Assembly (NCBI GenBank): GCA_937901395.1
Contig: CALCDB010000187.1
Span: 1-40,860, forward strand
DNA: 40,860 nt
Reading direction: 5' to 3'
From: an uncultured Verrucomicrobiota bacterium
Lineage (GTDB): Bacteria; Verrucomicrobiota; Kiritimatiellia; RFP12; UBA1067
Part shown: one piece after another, positions 40,058-40,860 of the stretch
How positions within the stretch are numbered: the first letter of the stretch is position 1
Layout: every line of letters begins with the position of its first letter
Made by a program: the position numbers and the translations under genes
The notes under the pieces: generated by a model
What the model saw: the letters and a program-made list of their open reading frames with translations, nothing else
What the model was told of the DNA's origin: nothing
Database searches by the model: none

Positions 40058-40670
40058 CGATATAATCGTAGTGGCGAAGCCAGCCGGACAAATCGTGCAT
40101 CCCGCGCCTGGCCATGAGACGGGCTCGTTGACCGAAGAGATAGTTCGTCATTTTCCCGGCATCGCCGATGTGGGCTCGAAGGAGCGGCCGGGCATGGTGC
40201 ATCGCTTGGATATGGATACGAGCGGAGTTATGGTGTTCGCCAAGAATCAATCGGCATATCTTAATTTGCGTCGACAATTCGAGCGCCATCAAGACGTGAA
40301 GAAGGTATATCTCGCGGTCGTTCATGGCTCGCCGAAAACTCGCACGGGAACGATTGATTCGCCAGTCGGGAGCGATCATCTATCGGCCGTCTCGCATTGG
40401 CGGATATTGGGCCGCCATGATGGCATCGCCTTGTTGGAGTTTCGCATCGATACCGGGCGAATGCATCAAATTCGCATCCACGCCAAAGAATTGGGCTGTC
40501 CATTGCTCGGCGATCCGCTTTATGGCGATAGGGCGGCGGATCGGCGCTTGCGTAGGCGGCCTACGCGCACGCTACTGCATGCTGTTGAACTCTCGTTCTT
40601 GCACCCGCGAGACGGACGCCGCGTGACATTCGCCGCCGAACCGCCAGATGATATTATCTATGCGGGCTAA
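40035..40670 (+). CDS. RluA-family pseudouridine synthase without S4 domain
   Basis: 211 residues consisting of only the catalytic domain: LFEDDDIIVVAKPAGQIVHPAPG at the very start, HRLDMDTSGVMV with nucleophile Asp59, RMHQIRIHAKELG and GDPLYGD. The absence of the S4 domain resembles RluA/TruC-type enzymes that also modify tRNA. It overlaps queC by 23 bases, so it is probably translated from the same mRNA; a start later than 40035 would cut into the first conserved strand. Target unknown. Confidence 0.88.
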   Translation: MKLLFEDDDIIVVAKPAGQIVHPAPGHETGSLTEEIVRHFPGIADVGSKERPGMVHRLDMDTSGVMVFAKNQSAYLNLRRQFERHQDVKKVYLAVVHGSPKTRTGTIDSPVGSDHLSAVSHWRILGRHDGIALLEFRIDTGRMHQIRIHAKELGCPLLGDPLYGDRAADRRLRRRPTRTLLHAVELSFLHPRDGRRVTFAAEPPDDIIYAG

Positions 40671-40678
40671 ATACCCCC

Positions 40679-40707
40679 TTGCATTGTAAAATAAAAAAGA
40701 GTATAAT
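40679..40707 (+). promoter_or_regulatory. Sigma70 promoter of the tRNA genes
   Basis: TTGCAT (40679-40684), a 17-base A-rich spacer and TATAAT (40702-40707). Predicted start near 40714, 14 bases before tRNA-Arg. The run of C right after the -10 box (acccccc) is a G/C-rich discriminator of the kind found at stringently controlled stable-RNA promoters. Confidence 0.75.
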
Positions 40708-40727
40708 ACCCCCCGTTTTCTGTGTTT

Positions 40728-40804
40728 GGGGCTGTAGCTCAATTGGATAGAGCATCAGACTACGAATCTGAGGGTTGTGGGTTCAACTCCCGCCAGCCCC
40801 GCCA
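40728..40804 (+). tRNA. tRNA-Arg (anticodon ACG)
   Basis: 77 bases including an encoded CCA. Acceptor GGGGCTG (40728-40734) pairs with CAGCCCC (40794-40800); D arm AGCTC...GAGC; anticodon stem TCAGA/TCTGA with loop CTACGAA and anticodon ACG at 40762-40764 (A34 expected to become inosine); T arm GGGTTCAACTCCC. All arms close properly. Confidence 0.95.
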
Positions 40805-40822
40805 GTTCCGAAAGCACCAGAT

Positions 40823-40860
40823 TGCGGGGTGGAGCAGCCTGGTAGCTCGTCAGGCTCATA
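40823..40860 (+). tRNA. Initiator tRNA-Met (CAT), 5' half
   Basis: The sequence from TGCGGGGTGGAGCAGCCTGG onward follows bacterial initiator tRNA through the anticodon CAT (40857-40859); the rest is beyond the window. Base 1 is T instead of the usual C, and the anticodon stem before the loop is AGG instead of GGG (A at position 29). The 3' half would be needed to see the pairing partners. Confidence 0.9.

Noticed and set aside
40059..40064. TATAAT-like bases within the pseudouridine synthase (and similar ones at about 3616, 4050, 4569 and 39963)
   Set aside because: They encode conserved residues (for example Asp-Ile-Ile) and have no gene start at a suitable distance.
1..40860. CRISPR array, transposase, integrase or prophage genes
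   Set aside because: No regularly spaced repeats and no proteins of those families were seen in any reading frame.

Overview
The window looks like part of the chromosome of an anaerobic, Gram-negative bacterium of the Verrucomicrobiota/Kiritimatiellota type, probably gut-associated. This placement is inferred from several gene types found together: GTP-dependent PEP carboxykinase, a three-gene electron-bifurcating transhydrogenase, Bacteroidetes-like ParE/ParC, a C10 (streptopain-type) peptidase, an InlB B-repeat protein, small lipoproteins, and an orphan PEP-CTERM (exosortase) sorting tail. No 16S gene is present to settle it. Most genes are on the plus strand and tightly packed, with ATGA or TGATG overlaps. 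I see no insertion sequence, prophage, CRISPR array or replication origin. No gene-free stretch exceeds 300 bases; the longest (9743-9984 and 11185-11425) hold hairpins, promoters and gene remnants.

Layout. 2-883: 3' part of pckG. 974-5237: glutamine synthetase, acetolactate synthase large and small subunits (ilvB, ilvN) and an RluD-type pseudouridine synthase, almost without gaps. 5243-9256: three overlapping genes for a NuoE-like, a NuoF/HydB-like and a GltD-like flavoprotein, which together match the Stn family of NAD(H)/ferredoxin/NADP(H) bifurcating transhydrogenases. 9257-13500: an AT-richer accessory stretch with a Cys-rich lipoprotein, a PEP-CTERM remnant, a Sel1/GspG-like fusion, a PA14-like secreted protein, a DUF456 membrane protein, and a run of three zinc-ribbon membrane proteins (TM2, CD225, DUF4190) followed by a DUF2752 protein. 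13562-20068: parE, parC and a secreted GH2 glycosidase.

20055-22273 is the only minus-strand block: an anchored coiled-coil protein, a 54-residue lipoprotein and a second RluA-family synthase. 22371-28448 holds tgt, yajC, a LysM protein, rsmD, queF, a Mur ligase without its first domain, KDPG aldolase and fmt. 28474-35133 holds an InlB-repeat secreted protein, coaE, rho and uvrA. 35161-40670 holds a large C10 peptidase, recA, queC and a third RluA-family synthase. The window ends in tRNA-Arg(ACG) and the first half of an initiator tRNA.

How the genes work together. Translation and RNA modification are prominent: queuosine (tgt, queF, queC), three pseudouridine synthases, rsmD, fmt and the initiator tRNA. 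Redox balance is served by the Stn-type complex, and polysaccharide and protein foraging by the GH2 enzyme and the C10 peptidase. A recurring promoter form, an A/T tract plus TGATATAAT, lies about 7 bases before several start codons that have no Shine-Dalgarno site, which suggests leaderless transcripts. Other genes use an AGAAAGG-like ribosome site.
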